DNA of 9,713 nucleotides from CAYYGL01 sp964471235 (GTDB lineage Bacteria > Calditrichota > Calditrichia > RBG-13-44-9 > J075), in the NCBI GenBank assembly GCA_964471235.1, contig CAYYGL010000181.1, positions 1 through 9,713 of the forward strand, given 5' to 3'. Below, in pieces: positions 1 to 6,195 of the stretch (position 1 is the first letter of the stretch; each line of letters starts with the position of its first letter). The translations under genes and the position numbers were made by a program. The notes under the pieces are model-generated. The model saw only the letters and a list, made by a program, of their open reading frames with translations, had not been told where the DNA came from and did no database searches.

Positions 1-362
1 ACAAAAATGTTCTTTTCTGCCAGGGTGCGAAAGAAATCCTGGCTGGTTTCATGGTGCACCGGGGAAGAGGTTCGTCCGTAGTAATCGAATGACATACCGA
101 ATTTTTCGAAACTGTTTTTGATGATGGCATGGTAGCGGTCAACAATATCCTGTGGAGAAACGCCTTCTTCTCGCGCCCGCAGCATGATCGGCACCCCATG
201 TTCATCGGAACCGCAGATATAGAGCACATCGCGCTTTTTTAAACGGCAATAACGCGCATAAATATCGCCCGGCAAATACGCCCCGGCTAAATGCCCCAGG
301 TGAATCGGGCCGTTGGCATAAGGCAGTGCGCTGGTCAGCATGTAACGTCTGGTGGTTGTCAA
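1..362 (-). CDS. metG: Methionyl-tRNA synthetase, N-terminal part (gene cut by left window edge)
   Basis: This class I aminoacyl-tRNA synthetase charges tRNA-Met in the cytoplasm. The visible 120 residues read (L/M)TTTRRYMLTSALPYANGP and onward. They contain the HIGH-type signature HLGH (residues 21-24) directly after the ALPYANGPI strand, and the family motif GSDEHG about 30 residues later. Both belong to the ATP- and Met-binding Rossmann fold. The KMSKS loop and anticodon domain lie beyond the window. The start is taken as TTG at 360-362 because AAAGGAG (373-379) sits about 10 nt upstream. An in-frame ATG at 339-341 would remove part of the first beta-strand and has no such site. The gene follows ricT on the same strand after a 292-nt gap with a terminator-like hairpin, so it is probably transcribed from its own promoter. 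The identification is secure; the start codon is less so. Confidence 0.95.
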   Translation of the reverse strand, partial: MTTTRRYMLTSALPYANGPIHLGHLAGAYLPGDIYARYCRLKKRDVLYICGSDEHGVPIMLRAREEGVSPQDIVDRYHAIIKNSFEKFGMSFDYYGRTSSPVHHETSQDFFRTLAEKNIF

Positions 363-442
363 GATATATTCACTCCTTTAGATGATTGACAATATGTCGG
401 TCCGTTTCTTCTGTTATTGAGATTGCAATGTCAAAATCGGGT

Positions 443-456
443 ATGAACATGTTCAT
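443..456. repeat. Perfect 14-bp palindrome upstream of metG
   Basis: ATGAACATGTTCAT equals its own reverse complement. It lies about 80 bp upstream of the metG start, in sequence that seems non-coding. It could be the operator of a dimeric repressor, but no regulator can be named from sequence. Confidence 0.35.
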
Positions 457-520
457 CGTCCGGGATGGCGAAACCCGGTGTTGGCTTTTGACCTATCCGT
501 ATGGCAAAGATGTTAATTCC

Positions 521-560
521 AAAAGACGAAAGCTGAGCCCAGCCAATGCTGAGACTCAGC
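521..560 (-). terminator. Terminator-like nested hairpin after ricT
   Basis: On the minus strand GCTGAG (560-555) pairs with CTCAGC (537-532). An inner CAGC/GCTG stem closes on a four-base loop, and TTTCGTCTTTT follows (531-521). It lies about 95 nt after the ricT stop and would separate ricT from metG. The internal loop and the interrupted T-tract make it a weak intrinsic terminator at best. Confidence 0.35.
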
Positions 561-654
561 CATGAGGATGCGCTAAAAATAGAACTGGCATCGGGAAAAA
601 CGGTAGAGGGCATGATGTACTCATGTCTCACTCCCTGCTTTCCCAAAGTCATCT

Positions 655-1470
655 TCAATAAGCGTAAGCCGGTTCCCTGGTGAGCTGTGGTAATGTGATT
701 CGTTCGATATCGTCATCTGCCATACGCACATACAAAACGGAATTAAAAATATCGACTTTTTCGACCACTCCATCACCATGTTTCGTGCTAACTCGTTCCC
801 CGACTTTCGGGAATTTGTTCAGTTCATCAATGTAGAAATCTCTTTCGAATGCCAGACAGCATTTTAAGCGCCCGCAAATTCCGGTTAAACGGGAAGGATT
901 CATGGGAATCAGTTGATCGCGTACGTATTGGGTGGTGATGTTATCAAATGTTCTCAGGAAAGCGGTGCAGCATAGTTGACAGCCGCAGGAGCCGTAACCG
1001 CCCACATGCCGGGCAGCATCCCGCACCCCAATTTGCCGGAGTTCGATCCGGGTATGAAAACGACTGGCTAAATCTCGTACCAATTTGCGAAAATCCACCC
1101 GTTGGTCGGAAGTAAAATAAAACGTCAACTTATTGTGATCCCACTGGTATTCCGCATCCACCAAATTCATGTTCAGTTTATGCTTCACAATTTTATCTTT
1201 GCAGATGCGAACAGCCTTTTCTTCCAGGTGGCGATTCTCCTCCAGCTTCTTCATATCGCTTGGGGTTGCCAGGCGAGCCACATTCTTTAATTCCTCTTTG
1301 CTGATATCTTCATGAAACAACTGCCCCTTCTGAATTACTTTCCCAATATCCATCCCCTTATTCGCTTCTACAATCACGTAATCTTCCTGCTTGATATTGA
1401 GCCCCACTCTATTGGCAAAGATTCCGATTCTTCCCGCTTTAAACGCTACTTCTACCAAATCGGTAGCCAT
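655..1470 (-). CDS. ricT: PSP1-family protein RicT (YaaT)
   Basis: The PSP1 domain spans most of the 271 residues. The family signature is a cysteine cluster: CGCQLCC at residues 162-168 (C162, C164, C167, C168) and CGRLKCC at 199-205 (C199, C204, C205). In Bacillus subtilis the homologue RicT (YaaT) forms the RicA-RicF-RicT complex, which binds iron-sulfur clusters and promotes RNase Y-dependent mRNA maturation and some phosphorelay events. Those partners are not in this window. A YaaT homologue next to holB is a known gene order in Firmicutes and recurs here, with holB 51 nt upstream. The start ATG (1468-1470) is preceded by AGAAGGAG at a 6-nt spacing, the clearest ribosome binding site in this cluster. 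The length is normal for the family. The family call is secure. The molecular role in a Gram-negative host without known RicA/RicF is inference. Confidence 0.93.
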   Translation of the reverse strand: MATDLVEVAFKAGRIGIFANRVGLNIKQEDYVIVEANKGMDIGKVIQKGQLFHEDISKEELKNVARLATPSDMKKLEENRHLEEKAVRICKDKIVKHKLNMNLVDAEYQWDHNKLTFYFTSDQRVDFRKLVRDLASRFHTRIELRQIGVRDAARHVGGYGSCGCQLCCTAFLRTFDNITTQYVRDQLIPMNPSRLTGICGRLKCCLAFERDFYIDELNKFPKVGERVSTKHGDGVVEKVDIFNSVLYVRMADDDIERITLPQLTREPAYAY

Positions 1471-1521
1471 ATCCCACTCCTTCTATCTTAATCAAAGCTT
1501 GTTGAACCCAAACCTGTTTCG

Positions 1522-2631
1522 TCAACGTTTTAACTGTTGATGAAGTTTAATAGCCAATGTTGTGAAAATCAATAAAGGATTGAAATTCCTGATATCATTT
1601 AAATTTTGCAGTGCGGTCTCTATTTCCCACACCACGGCAGCGATATCCAGGTCGGGAAGATATTGGTAGAATTTCGTCAGCGCATCGATCTTGTCGGTAT
1701 TATACAGGGCGTCTTCCGAAACGGTGTTGGTTTTGATGTATAAAATATCCTGGAACCAGAGCAGTAAAAACCAGAGCAGGAGCCGGGCATCCTCCCGGTC
1801 TTTTTTAGCGGTGAGGGATTCGATGATGGCAAACAGTTCCTGGGAGCGACGGATGAGCACCACTTTTCTTAAAAATTCAATCGCCTGTTCGCGTATGGAG
1901 AGCACATCCTTCTCCAGGAACTCAAAAGCCCGTTTCAGGTTATAGCCGGATAAGGGTATGATAATCGACAGCTCTTCCGGCGGTATTTCCGGCGTGTGTT
2001 TCCGAAGAATGGCTTCCATTTCATCCCTGGAGTACCGGTGAAAGGTCATTAATTGACAGCGGGATTTAATCGTGGGCAGAATTTGATGAATATTGGAGGT
2101 GGTGAGGATTAACATCAGGTTGTCCGGCGGTTCTTCCAGCAATTTCAGCAGGGCATTGGCAGCCTCCACCCGCATGTGATCCGCTTGACTGATGATAAAG
2201 ATTTTTTTTCTACCTTCGTAAAGTTTAAAGCGGGCTTCGTTTTTCAACTCCCGGATGGTATCAATACCGATAAAGGTGTTTTTGCCGGGAAAATGGGAGC
2301 GGCGGAACGGATTCCGGGCAATGCCGGCCAACACATCGGCAATTTCCTCATCTTTTACGTTTTTGGAAGCCGGGGTCGGAAAGATAAAGTTAACATCCGG
2401 ATGCTGTAAATGGGCGATTTTGAGGTACTGGGGATCCGCAGTATCCGGGATGCCGTCCGGGGTGGCGGTGTTGATAAACTGCGCCAGAGCAATGGCAAAG
2501 GCGTCTTTGCCGCATCCCTCCGGACCGTAAAACAAAAAAGCATGAGGTAAACGGTTCTGTTGCCAGGCAGTGATGATTTTTTGTTGCAATTCGATATGCC
2601 CGATATCCGGGGAGAATAGGGTTATGTCCAT
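1522..2631 (-). CDS. holB: DNA polymerase III delta-prime subunit (clamp-loader ATPase-fold protein)
   Basis: Delta-prime is the stator of the clamp loader that places the beta sliding clamp on primed DNA. The 369-residue protein has the AAA+ order of this family. A P-loop-like GPEGCGKD lies at residues 36-43, HPDVNFIFP at about 77-85, an ISQADHM Walker B-like strand at 147-153, the hallmark EAANALLKLLEEPPDN helix and sensor region at 156-171, and the SRC motif at 190-192. The SRC arginine acts as the trans-acting finger in clamp loaders. A helical collar domain follows. Two oddities are visible. The P-loop has Asp43 where ATP binders carry Ser/Thr. The usual four-cysteine zinc module between P-loop and Walker B is missing, since the only cysteines are C40 and C192. 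AAGAAGG lies 6 nt before the ATG. The SRC motif and the adjacent ricT favour HolB over DnaX, which is longer. Confidence 0.93.
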   Translation of the reverse strand: MDITLFSPDIGHIELQQKIITAWQQNRLPHAFLFYGPEGCGKDAFAIALAQFINTATPDGIPDTADPQYLKIAHLQHPDVNFIFPTPASKNVKDEEIADVLAGIARNPFRRSHFPGKNTFIGIDTIRELKNEARFKLYEGRKKIFIISQADHMRVEAANALLKLLEEPPDNLMLILTTSNIHQILPTIKSRCQLMTFHRYSRDEMEAILRKHTPEIPPEELSIIIPLSGYNLKRAFEFLEKDVLSIREQAIEFLRKVVLIRRSQELFAIIESLTAKKDREDARLLLWFLLLWFQDILYIKTNTVSEDALYNTDKIDALTKFYQYLPDLDIAAVVWEIETALQNLNDIRNFNPLLIFTTLAIKLHQQLKR

Positions 2632-2721
2632 TGGGTGCCTTCTTTTTTAAACATAGAACACTGATAACCTGAGGTAGCGCTGATGTGCGCGGATTTTATT
2701 CTGAGTCATATCTCGAAAATT

Positions 2722-2738
2722 CACGTTTCAGAAACATG
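2722..2738. repeat. Imperfect dyad between exbD and holB
   Basis: CACGTTTC and GAAACATG flank a central A, giving arms that match at 7 of 8 positions. The dyad lies in the 145-nt gap between exbD and holB, the largest gap inside this minus-strand run apart from those before tonB and metG. A separate 10-bp palindrome, GTTCCGGAAC, lies at 2755-2764. Either could be an operator or an RNA hairpin. No convincing promoter was found with them. Confidence 0.25.
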
Positions 2739-2776
2739 CGCTGTGGGTGATCTTGTTCCGGAACCATAGCCGCCTC

Positions 2777-3175
2777 TCATTCCGGTTCGGTGGAGATAAC
2801 CAGCTTTTTCACCCCGTTTTGCCGGGCGATATCCATAATTTCCACCACCAGTCCATGATGCACTTCTTTGTCAGCACTTACAATCAGGCTCCTGTCAACG
2901 CTGTGTGCCATTGCTTTTTGTAAAATGACCGGGAGGTCGTTTTTAGCGATTTCTTCCCCGTTAAAAAACAGTTTTTCTTCAGGAGAAATGACCAGGATGG
3001 CTTTTTCCACTTTTTCCGGCGTGGCAGAAGCGGCTTTGGGCAGTTCCAGTTTTATCCCCGGCTGCTCCAGAAAAGTGGATGAGACGGTGAAGAAGATGAT
3101 CAGGATAAATAAAACATCCACCAGGGGTGTAATATTGAGGATTACTTTTTTGGTTTTGGCATCAAACAGCTTCAT
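2777..3175 (-). CDS. exbD: ExbD/TolR-family proton-channel subunit
   Basis: ExbD works with ExbB in the inner membrane to couple proton flow to TonB movement. The 132-residue protein has a short cytoplasmic tail, then a single transmembrane helix from about residue 12 to 34 containing NITPLVDVLFILIIFF. Asp20 sits where the family keeps its proton-carrying aspartate. The rest is a periplasmic alpha/beta domain with the usual endings (SADKEVHHGLVVEIMDIA and NGVKKLVIST). The start ATG overlaps the exbB stop in an ATGA arrangement, which implies translational coupling and suits the fixed stoichiometry of the complex. TolR is the main alternative. The adjacent tonB and the absence of tolA, tolB and pal here favour ExbD. 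Confidence 0.92.
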   Translation of the reverse strand: MKLFDAKTKKVILNITPLVDVLFILIIFFTVSSTFLEQPGIKLELPKAASATPEKVEKAILVISPEEKLFFNGEEIAKNDLPVILQKAMAHSVDRSLIVSADKEVHHGLVVEIMDIARQNGVKKLVISTEPE

Positions 3176-3828
3176 TCTGACCGCAGGTTAAGTTGTAAGG
3201 ACTCTTCACTTTTTCCCTGAATGCGGATGATTTTATTCAACAGCATCAGGGTAAATTTTTCAATATCCAGGATTAAGCTCTCGGAACGGGAGCTGAAATA
3301 GTTATAAGCGATTAGAGCGGGGATGCCGATAATCAGACCGGCAGCAGTGGTGATGAGCGCTTCGGAAATCCCGCCGGAGAGGGCTTTTGCCTGCCCTACC
3401 CCCAATTCTTCTATCACGTTGAAAACTTTTATCATTCCCAGCACCGTTCCTAACAGCCCCAACAAGGGAGCAATGGCGGCGATGGTCTCCAGAACCCCTA
3501 ACCCCCGGGTCAAAGAACGCACCTGCTGCCGTCCTTCGTCTTCGATGGTGCTGCGGAGTTCGGAAAAGGGTAAATCACTGTTTTCCAGGCAGGTCATCAC
3601 AATGCGGGAAAAAGGACCTTTAAATTTTTGACTGACATCGTAAGCAAGTGTAAAATCTTCCGGCTTTTTAACCTGGTCCAAAATGGCGATAATTTCCGGT
3701 ACCAAAATTCTCTTCCGGCGTTGATACCATAATCGTTCCACAATCACAGCCAGGGCAATCAGCGAACTCAACACCAGCGGGTACATCATGATCCCACCCT
3801 TTTGAAATAATTCAATCATATTCGCCAT
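3172..3828 (-). CDS. exbB: ExbB/TolQ/MotA-family proton-channel protein
   Basis: ExbB forms the pentameric inner-membrane scaffold of the TonB motor. The 218 residues show three hydrophobic segments: about 14-33 (MMYPLVLSSLIALAVIVERL), about 112-136 with the family signature APLLGLLGTVLGMIKVF, and about 155-178 (SEALITTAAGLIIGIPALIAY). A basic stretch (QRRKR, 36-40) follows the first helix. A cytoplasmic loop with a glutamate-rich helix lies between the first and second segments. The gene starts 37 nt after tonB and overlaps exbD by 4 nt, so tonB-exbB-exbD reads as one operon. The ribosome binding site is weak, and an alternative start at Met4 cannot be excluded. TolQ is the nearest alternative identity; the neighbouring tonB argues for ExbB. 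Confidence 0.93.
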   Translation of the reverse strand: MANMIELFQKGGIMMYPLVLSSLIALAVIVERLWYQRRKRILVPEIIAILDQVKKPEDFTLAYDVSQKFKGPFSRIVMTCLENSDLPFSELRSTIEDEGRQQVRSLTRGLGVLETIAAIAPLLGLLGTVLGMIKVFNVIEELGVGQAKALSGGISEALITTAAGLIIGIPALIAYNYFSSRSESLILDIEKFTLMLLNKIIRIQGKSEESLQLNLRSE

Positions 3829-3865
3829 CCGTTTTTTAAGTAAACCATTTCAGTTTGTCAATGAA

Positions 3866-4795
3866 TTATTGATGTTGTCTGAACAATTCTTTCAGGTCAG
3901 GATAAATCATCACAAATCGAATTTCCAGGTAGTCTTCCGGGAAATCCGGTGGTAATGCTTTAAAAGGAAACACGCTTTCCAGAGCATTGACACTGCTTTT
4001 CCGCAGGGATGGGTGACCGACATGCTTTAGAACCTGGTAAGAAACCAATTCTCCCTGTTTATTGACGCGGATTTTGACATAGGTATACCCACTAATTAAC
4101 CCCATTTGCCAGGCGGTGGGTGCATACCAAAAGTGAAGAATCCTTCGTTCGAATGATTTCCACCAGGGCGCCCATGCCCAGGCGTAGGTATTCATGCGCA
4201 TTTCCCCGATTAAATCCGCTTTAAAATCTTTTGCGGAAAGGGGAGAGACCTCGTCCTGTTGATGGGATTTTTTTTGCTGACTTCGGGGATGAGATTCTTT
4301 CCCGATGAGTTGTTTTGAAAATTGCCGTTGGGTAAAAAGTTTTGCGATGGGTTCAGAACCCGATAAATCCGGCGCCTGTTCCGGTGCTTGTTCCGGTTCG
4401 GGAGATTCTTCCAATTCAACCAGGTCTTCGATTTTTTCCGGCGGCTGTTGGTCCTGAGAGGCAAGTTCGTTGTCCCCTTTTTGCAATTCCGGGGCGGCTG
4501 CCCGGGAAGCATTCTCTGCCAAAAGCCCGCTTTCATTTGGATTTTGTTGATCAGCGTTGGGATTTTCCACCACTTTGTATAATTTGGGCGGCACCGGCGG
4601 CGATTGAGGCGTCTTCGGTTGGGGCGGCGGTTGTTCAAATTCCAGAACCAGCGGTTGGGTAGTCTGATTTAATTCGCTGGCAGAGAGATTCAGCGAAAAG
4701 ATGTCCAATATTCCCAGGATTATCAATAAAATAACATGAAAAAAAAGGGATATCAGGAAAGCGATGATATAAATTTTTCGGTCACTTCTTTCCAT
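3866..4795 (-). CDS. tonB: TonB-family energy transducer
   Basis: TonB carries energy from ExbB/ExbD across the periplasm to outer-membrane receptors. Counting from the ATG at 4793-4795, the 309-residue protein has a basic start (MERSDRK) and one signal-anchor helix at about 8-32. A Pro/Gln/Glu-rich periplasmic linker follows (about 52-145, with PPPQPKTPQSPPVPP and ESPEPEQAPEQAP). The C-terminal TonB domain covers about 222-300, with YTYVKIRVNKQGELVSYQVL, then SVFPFKALPPDFPEDYLEIRFVMIYP. A Trp/Tyr-rich stretch (AWAWAPWW, 205-212) precedes it. The reading frame is open further upstream. A GTG at 4808-4810 would add five residues, and a strong GGAGGAG lies at 4866-4872 with no usable start after it. 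The ATG is chosen because the membrane helix follows it directly. A Fur-like dyad over the upstream promoter suggests iron control. Confidence 0.9.
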   Translation of the reverse strand: MERSDRKIYIIAFLISLFFHVILLIILGILDIFSLNLSASELNQTTQPLVLEFEQPPPQPKTPQSPPVPPKLYKVVENPNADQQNPNESGLLAENASRAAAPELQKGDNELASQDQQPPEKIEDLVELEESPEPEQAPEQAPDLSGSEPIAKLFTQRQFSKQLIGKESHPRSQQKKSHQQDEVSPLSAKDFKADLIGEMRMNTYAWAWAPWWKSFERRILHFWYAPTAWQMGLISGYTYVKIRVNKQGELVSYQVLKHVGHPSLRKSSVNALESVFPFKALPPDFPEDYLEIRFVMIYPDLKELFRQHQ

Positions 4796-4862
4796 AAACT
4801 CGTCGCACACCAGTTCGGTATATGCTTTATTCCCTATTTTAGGCAGTTTCCGGAATGTTAAA

Positions 4863-4872
4863 CTTCTCCTCC
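4863..4872 (-). promoter_or_regulatory. Strong Shine-Dalgarno-like sequence without an obvious start codon
   Basis: GGAGGAGAAG on the minus strand is the best ribosome-binding sequence in the tonB leader. At the proper 6-nt spacing it is followed by ATT, whose frame stops after five codons. The tonB frame is open across this site, but has no ATG or TTG before the GTG at 4810. It may be a relic of an upstream tonB start, the sign of a local frameshift, or chance. Confidence 0.3.
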
Positions 4873-4923
4873 GATCAACTTTTGCCAGTTTATGTGTTTT
4901 CCTTTAATCGAATCTTTAATTCA

Positions 4924-4953
4924 TTTATATCTCTTTATGCCTTAGTAGCTGAA
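4924..4953 (-). promoter_or_regulatory. Candidate promoter for tonB-exbB-exbD
   Basis: On the minus strand TTCAGC (4953-4948) and TATAAA (4929-4924) are 18 bp apart. The -10 matches the sigma-70 consensus at 5 of 6 positions and the -35 at only 3 of 6. The predicted transcript would start near 4917, giving a leader of about 120 nt. The Fur-like dyad overlaps the -35, which lends some support. Confidence 0.35.
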
Positions 4954-4968
4954 TAATTACCATTATTC
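4949..4968. promoter_or_regulatory. Fur-box-like operator upstream of tonB
   Basis: GAATAATTACCATTATTC (4951-4968) is a perfect 7-bp inverted repeat around TACC. Read on the minus strand from 4967 to 4949, it matches 13 of the 19 positions of the classical Fur box GATAATGATAATCATTATC. Within the central 15 bases, 13 match. It overlaps the -35 of the candidate tonB promoter. There is no T-run after it on either strand, so it is not a terminator. Ferric-uptake repression of tonB-exbB-exbD is common in other bacteria, which makes the reading plausible. Confidence 0.45.
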
Positions 4969-4994
4969 TAACTCAAATGATGTAAGATAGTTCG

Positions 4995-5339
4995 CTAATC
5001 CAGGCTTTCAAGCGCTTCTTCAAGAGTGTCGAAAAAGGCAAATGACCGGGAGAGTTGGGCGATTTGCATCATGTTCATAATTGAGGGGGCAACCCCAACC
5101 AGGTAAAGGTCGCCGCCGCAATTATGCGCCTGGCGTTTCCCAAAGAGGATAGCGCCCAGTCCCGAGCTATCCATCTCTTTAACATTGGACAAATCCAGAA
5201 TCACATTCTCACATTCCCCGGTAAATTCCATCAAAATTATTTCTTTTAACTGAGAACTGATAGTGTGGTTAATCACTTCATTCTCAATTGTAAAAACAAG
5301 GATGTTGTCAATTTTGGAAGCGGAATATGAGAGCTGCAT
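4995..5339 (-). CDS. STAS-domain anti-sigma-factor antagonist
   Basis: This 114-residue protein is a stand-alone STAS domain of the SpoIIAA/RsbV type. The order is an N-terminal strand (NILVFTIENEV), a helix (SSQLKEIILMEF), the strand ENVILDLSNV, then KEMDSSGLGAILFGKR (54-69) and a glycine turn (NCGGDLYLVG). D57-S58-S59-G60 is the conserved phosphorylation motif: an anti-sigma kinase would phosphorylate a serine here to switch off antagonist binding. Neither a HATPase kinase nor a PP2C phosphatase is encoded next to it, so its partner must lie elsewhere. The ECF sigma factor in this window is not the usual kind of target. No clear Shine-Dalgarno sequence precedes the ATG. A short overlapping frame starts at about 5374 and ends inside the gene, but looks meaningless. 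Upstream is the terminator of the NuoI-like gene, so this gene probably starts its own transcript. Confidence 0.9.
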   Translation of the reverse strand: MQLSYSASKIDNILVFTIENEVINHTISSQLKEIILMEFTGECENVILDLSNVKEMDSSGLGAILFGKRQAHNCGGDLYLVGVAPSIMNMMQIAQLSRSFAFFDTLEEALESLD

Positions 5340-5540
5340 AAGGCATCTGTGGTTATATTAACTTTAAAATTCATCCTTTCCGGGGTTATCGGACCGAGGC
5401 GGGTTTTCATTATCGTTCGATGACAGCAACCGTTGCTTCGCGCTCTCCCCTGCTACCCCGCTCTGCCCAAAAGGTTAAACAGATTCGATCATGTCCCCGT
5501 CTCATATCAAAACAAATTTATAACGGAAGCGATAGGGATC
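5340..5540. other. Intergenic region upstream of the STAS gene
   Basis: This is 200 nt of leader between the STAS start and the NuoI terminator. It contains a 13-bp dyad (AGCAAC-C-GTTGCT, 5425-5437) and a G-rich minus-strand section (about 5440-5475). No riboswitch class that I know matches, and no good sigma-70 promoter stands out. A plus-strand frame of 94 codons beginning at 5420 runs antisense into the NuoI-like gene and through its terminator, so I do not accept it. Confidence 0.4.
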
Positions 5541-5574
5541 AAAACAAAAAAAGCCGGATAAACGCTTATCCGGC
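5541..5574 (-). terminator. Strong intrinsic terminator of the NuoI-like gene
   Basis: On the minus strand GCCGGATAA and TTATCCGGC form a perfect 9-bp stem (5574-5566 with 5561-5553) around a 4-base loop. TTTTTTTGTTTT follows directly (5552-5541). It begins about 34 nt after the NuoI-like stop codon. The other strand lacks a T-tract after the stem, so it acts in one direction only. Confidence 0.92.
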
Positions 5575-5608
5575 ATGGCAGGTCTATTGGATATATCGGA
5601 GTTGTCTG

Positions 5609-6148
5609 TTAACCTTCGGGGGTGACATCGGAGGTTTTAATCGGCTTTTTCACCCGGGTTTCGTAGTAATCGTTATTTTTCGTGAGTTCGTACATTTCCA
5701 GTAATTTTTCTTTGTTCCAGATCAGTTCTTCCCGGGAGTAGGCGGCAAAATCATACACCTGAGTAAGCTCAATGGCTTCCCGCGGGCAGGCTTCTTCACA
5801 CATTCCGCAGTAAATACAGCGCAGCATATCTATCTCAAACACCACCGGGTATTTTTCCCGATCATCCCAGGGGGAAACGCCACCCACGATGTGAATGCAT
5901 TTCGCCGGGCAGGCAGCGGAACACATCTCGCAAGCTACGCATTTGATTCTTCCCTGCTCGTCCTTATTCAACCGATGCGCACCCCGATAGCCGGGGCGGG
6001 GCACCCACTTTTCTTCCGGGTATTGAATGGTGAATTTCTTTTTCGGAAGATGACGTCCGGTGATTGCCAATCCCTTCAAAACATTCGGTAAATAAATCCG
6101 TTCGCTCCAACTCATTTTCGGTGTGCTAAGCTTTTTTACCGTAATCAT
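5609..6148 (-). CDS. nuoI: NuoI-like 2x[4Fe-4S] ferredoxin-type subunit, orphan
   Basis: The protein (179 residues from the ATG at 6146-6148) has the NuoI layout. An amphipathic N-terminal region (SERIYLPNVLKGLAITGRHL) is followed by TIQYPEEKWVPRPGYRGAHRL, then two ferredoxin motifs. These are CVACEMCSAACP (C70, C73, C76, C80) and CIYCGMCEEACP (C111, C114, C117, C121), each followed by the proline typical of 8Fe ferredoxins. In complex I this subunit holds clusters N6a and N6b and passes electrons towards the quinone site. The GTG at 6151 is an alternative start one codon earlier; the ATG sits 8 nt after GGGGA. No other nuo gene lies nearby, and a strong terminator follows, so the gene is monocistronic. 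It could serve a complex I encoded elsewhere or another oxidoreductase. The fold and cluster assignment are secure; the partner is unknown. Confidence 0.9.
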   Translation of the reverse strand: MITVKKLSTPKMSWSERIYLPNVLKGLAITGRHLPKKKFTIQYPEEKWVPRPGYRGAHRLNKDEQGRIKCVACEMCSAACPAKCIHIVGGVSPWDDREKYPVVFEIDMLRCIYCGMCEEACPREAIELTQVYDFAAYSREELIWNKEKLLEMYELTKNNDYYETRVKKPIKTSDVTPEG

Positions 6149-6195
6149 CACAATATCCCCGGGTTAATGAACCATACTTTAATTTTGAGTACGTA

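Larger units (their letters stand above)
363..654. other. Intergenic region between ricT and metG
   Basis: I do not believe this 292-nt stretch encodes a protein. It holds a nested hairpin followed by a T-rich tract on the minus strand (521-560), a perfect 14-bp palindrome (443-456), and the ribosome binding site of metG (373-379). A 75-codon minus-strand frame crosses it, but it starts with TTG inside the end of ricT, resembles no family I know, and runs through the hairpin. A TTGACA hexamer lies at 429-434 on the minus strand, but I find no -10 element at the right distance from it. Confidence 0.5.

Noticed and set aside
431..658. 75-codon minus-strand frame between ricT and metG
   Set aside because: It begins with TTG inside the last codons of ricT, has no good ribosome binding site of its own, resembles no family, and runs across a terminator-like hairpin and a palindrome.
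5273..5374. 33-codon minus-strand frame beginning MNFKVNITTD and overlapping the STAS start
   Set aside because: Its opening residues look like a STAS N-terminus, but the STAS frame is complete without it, and the rest of the peptide is not protein-like.
5380..5475. Possible riboswitch in the STAS leader (G-rich minus-strand stretch)
   Set aside because: I compared it with the c-di-GMP-I core from memory and found no convincing match to conserved positions. No continuous stem set could be drawn.
5420..5704. 94-codon plus-strand frame
   Set aside because: It passes through the strong terminator at 5541-5574 and into the NuoI-like gene in antisense. Its composition is not protein-like.
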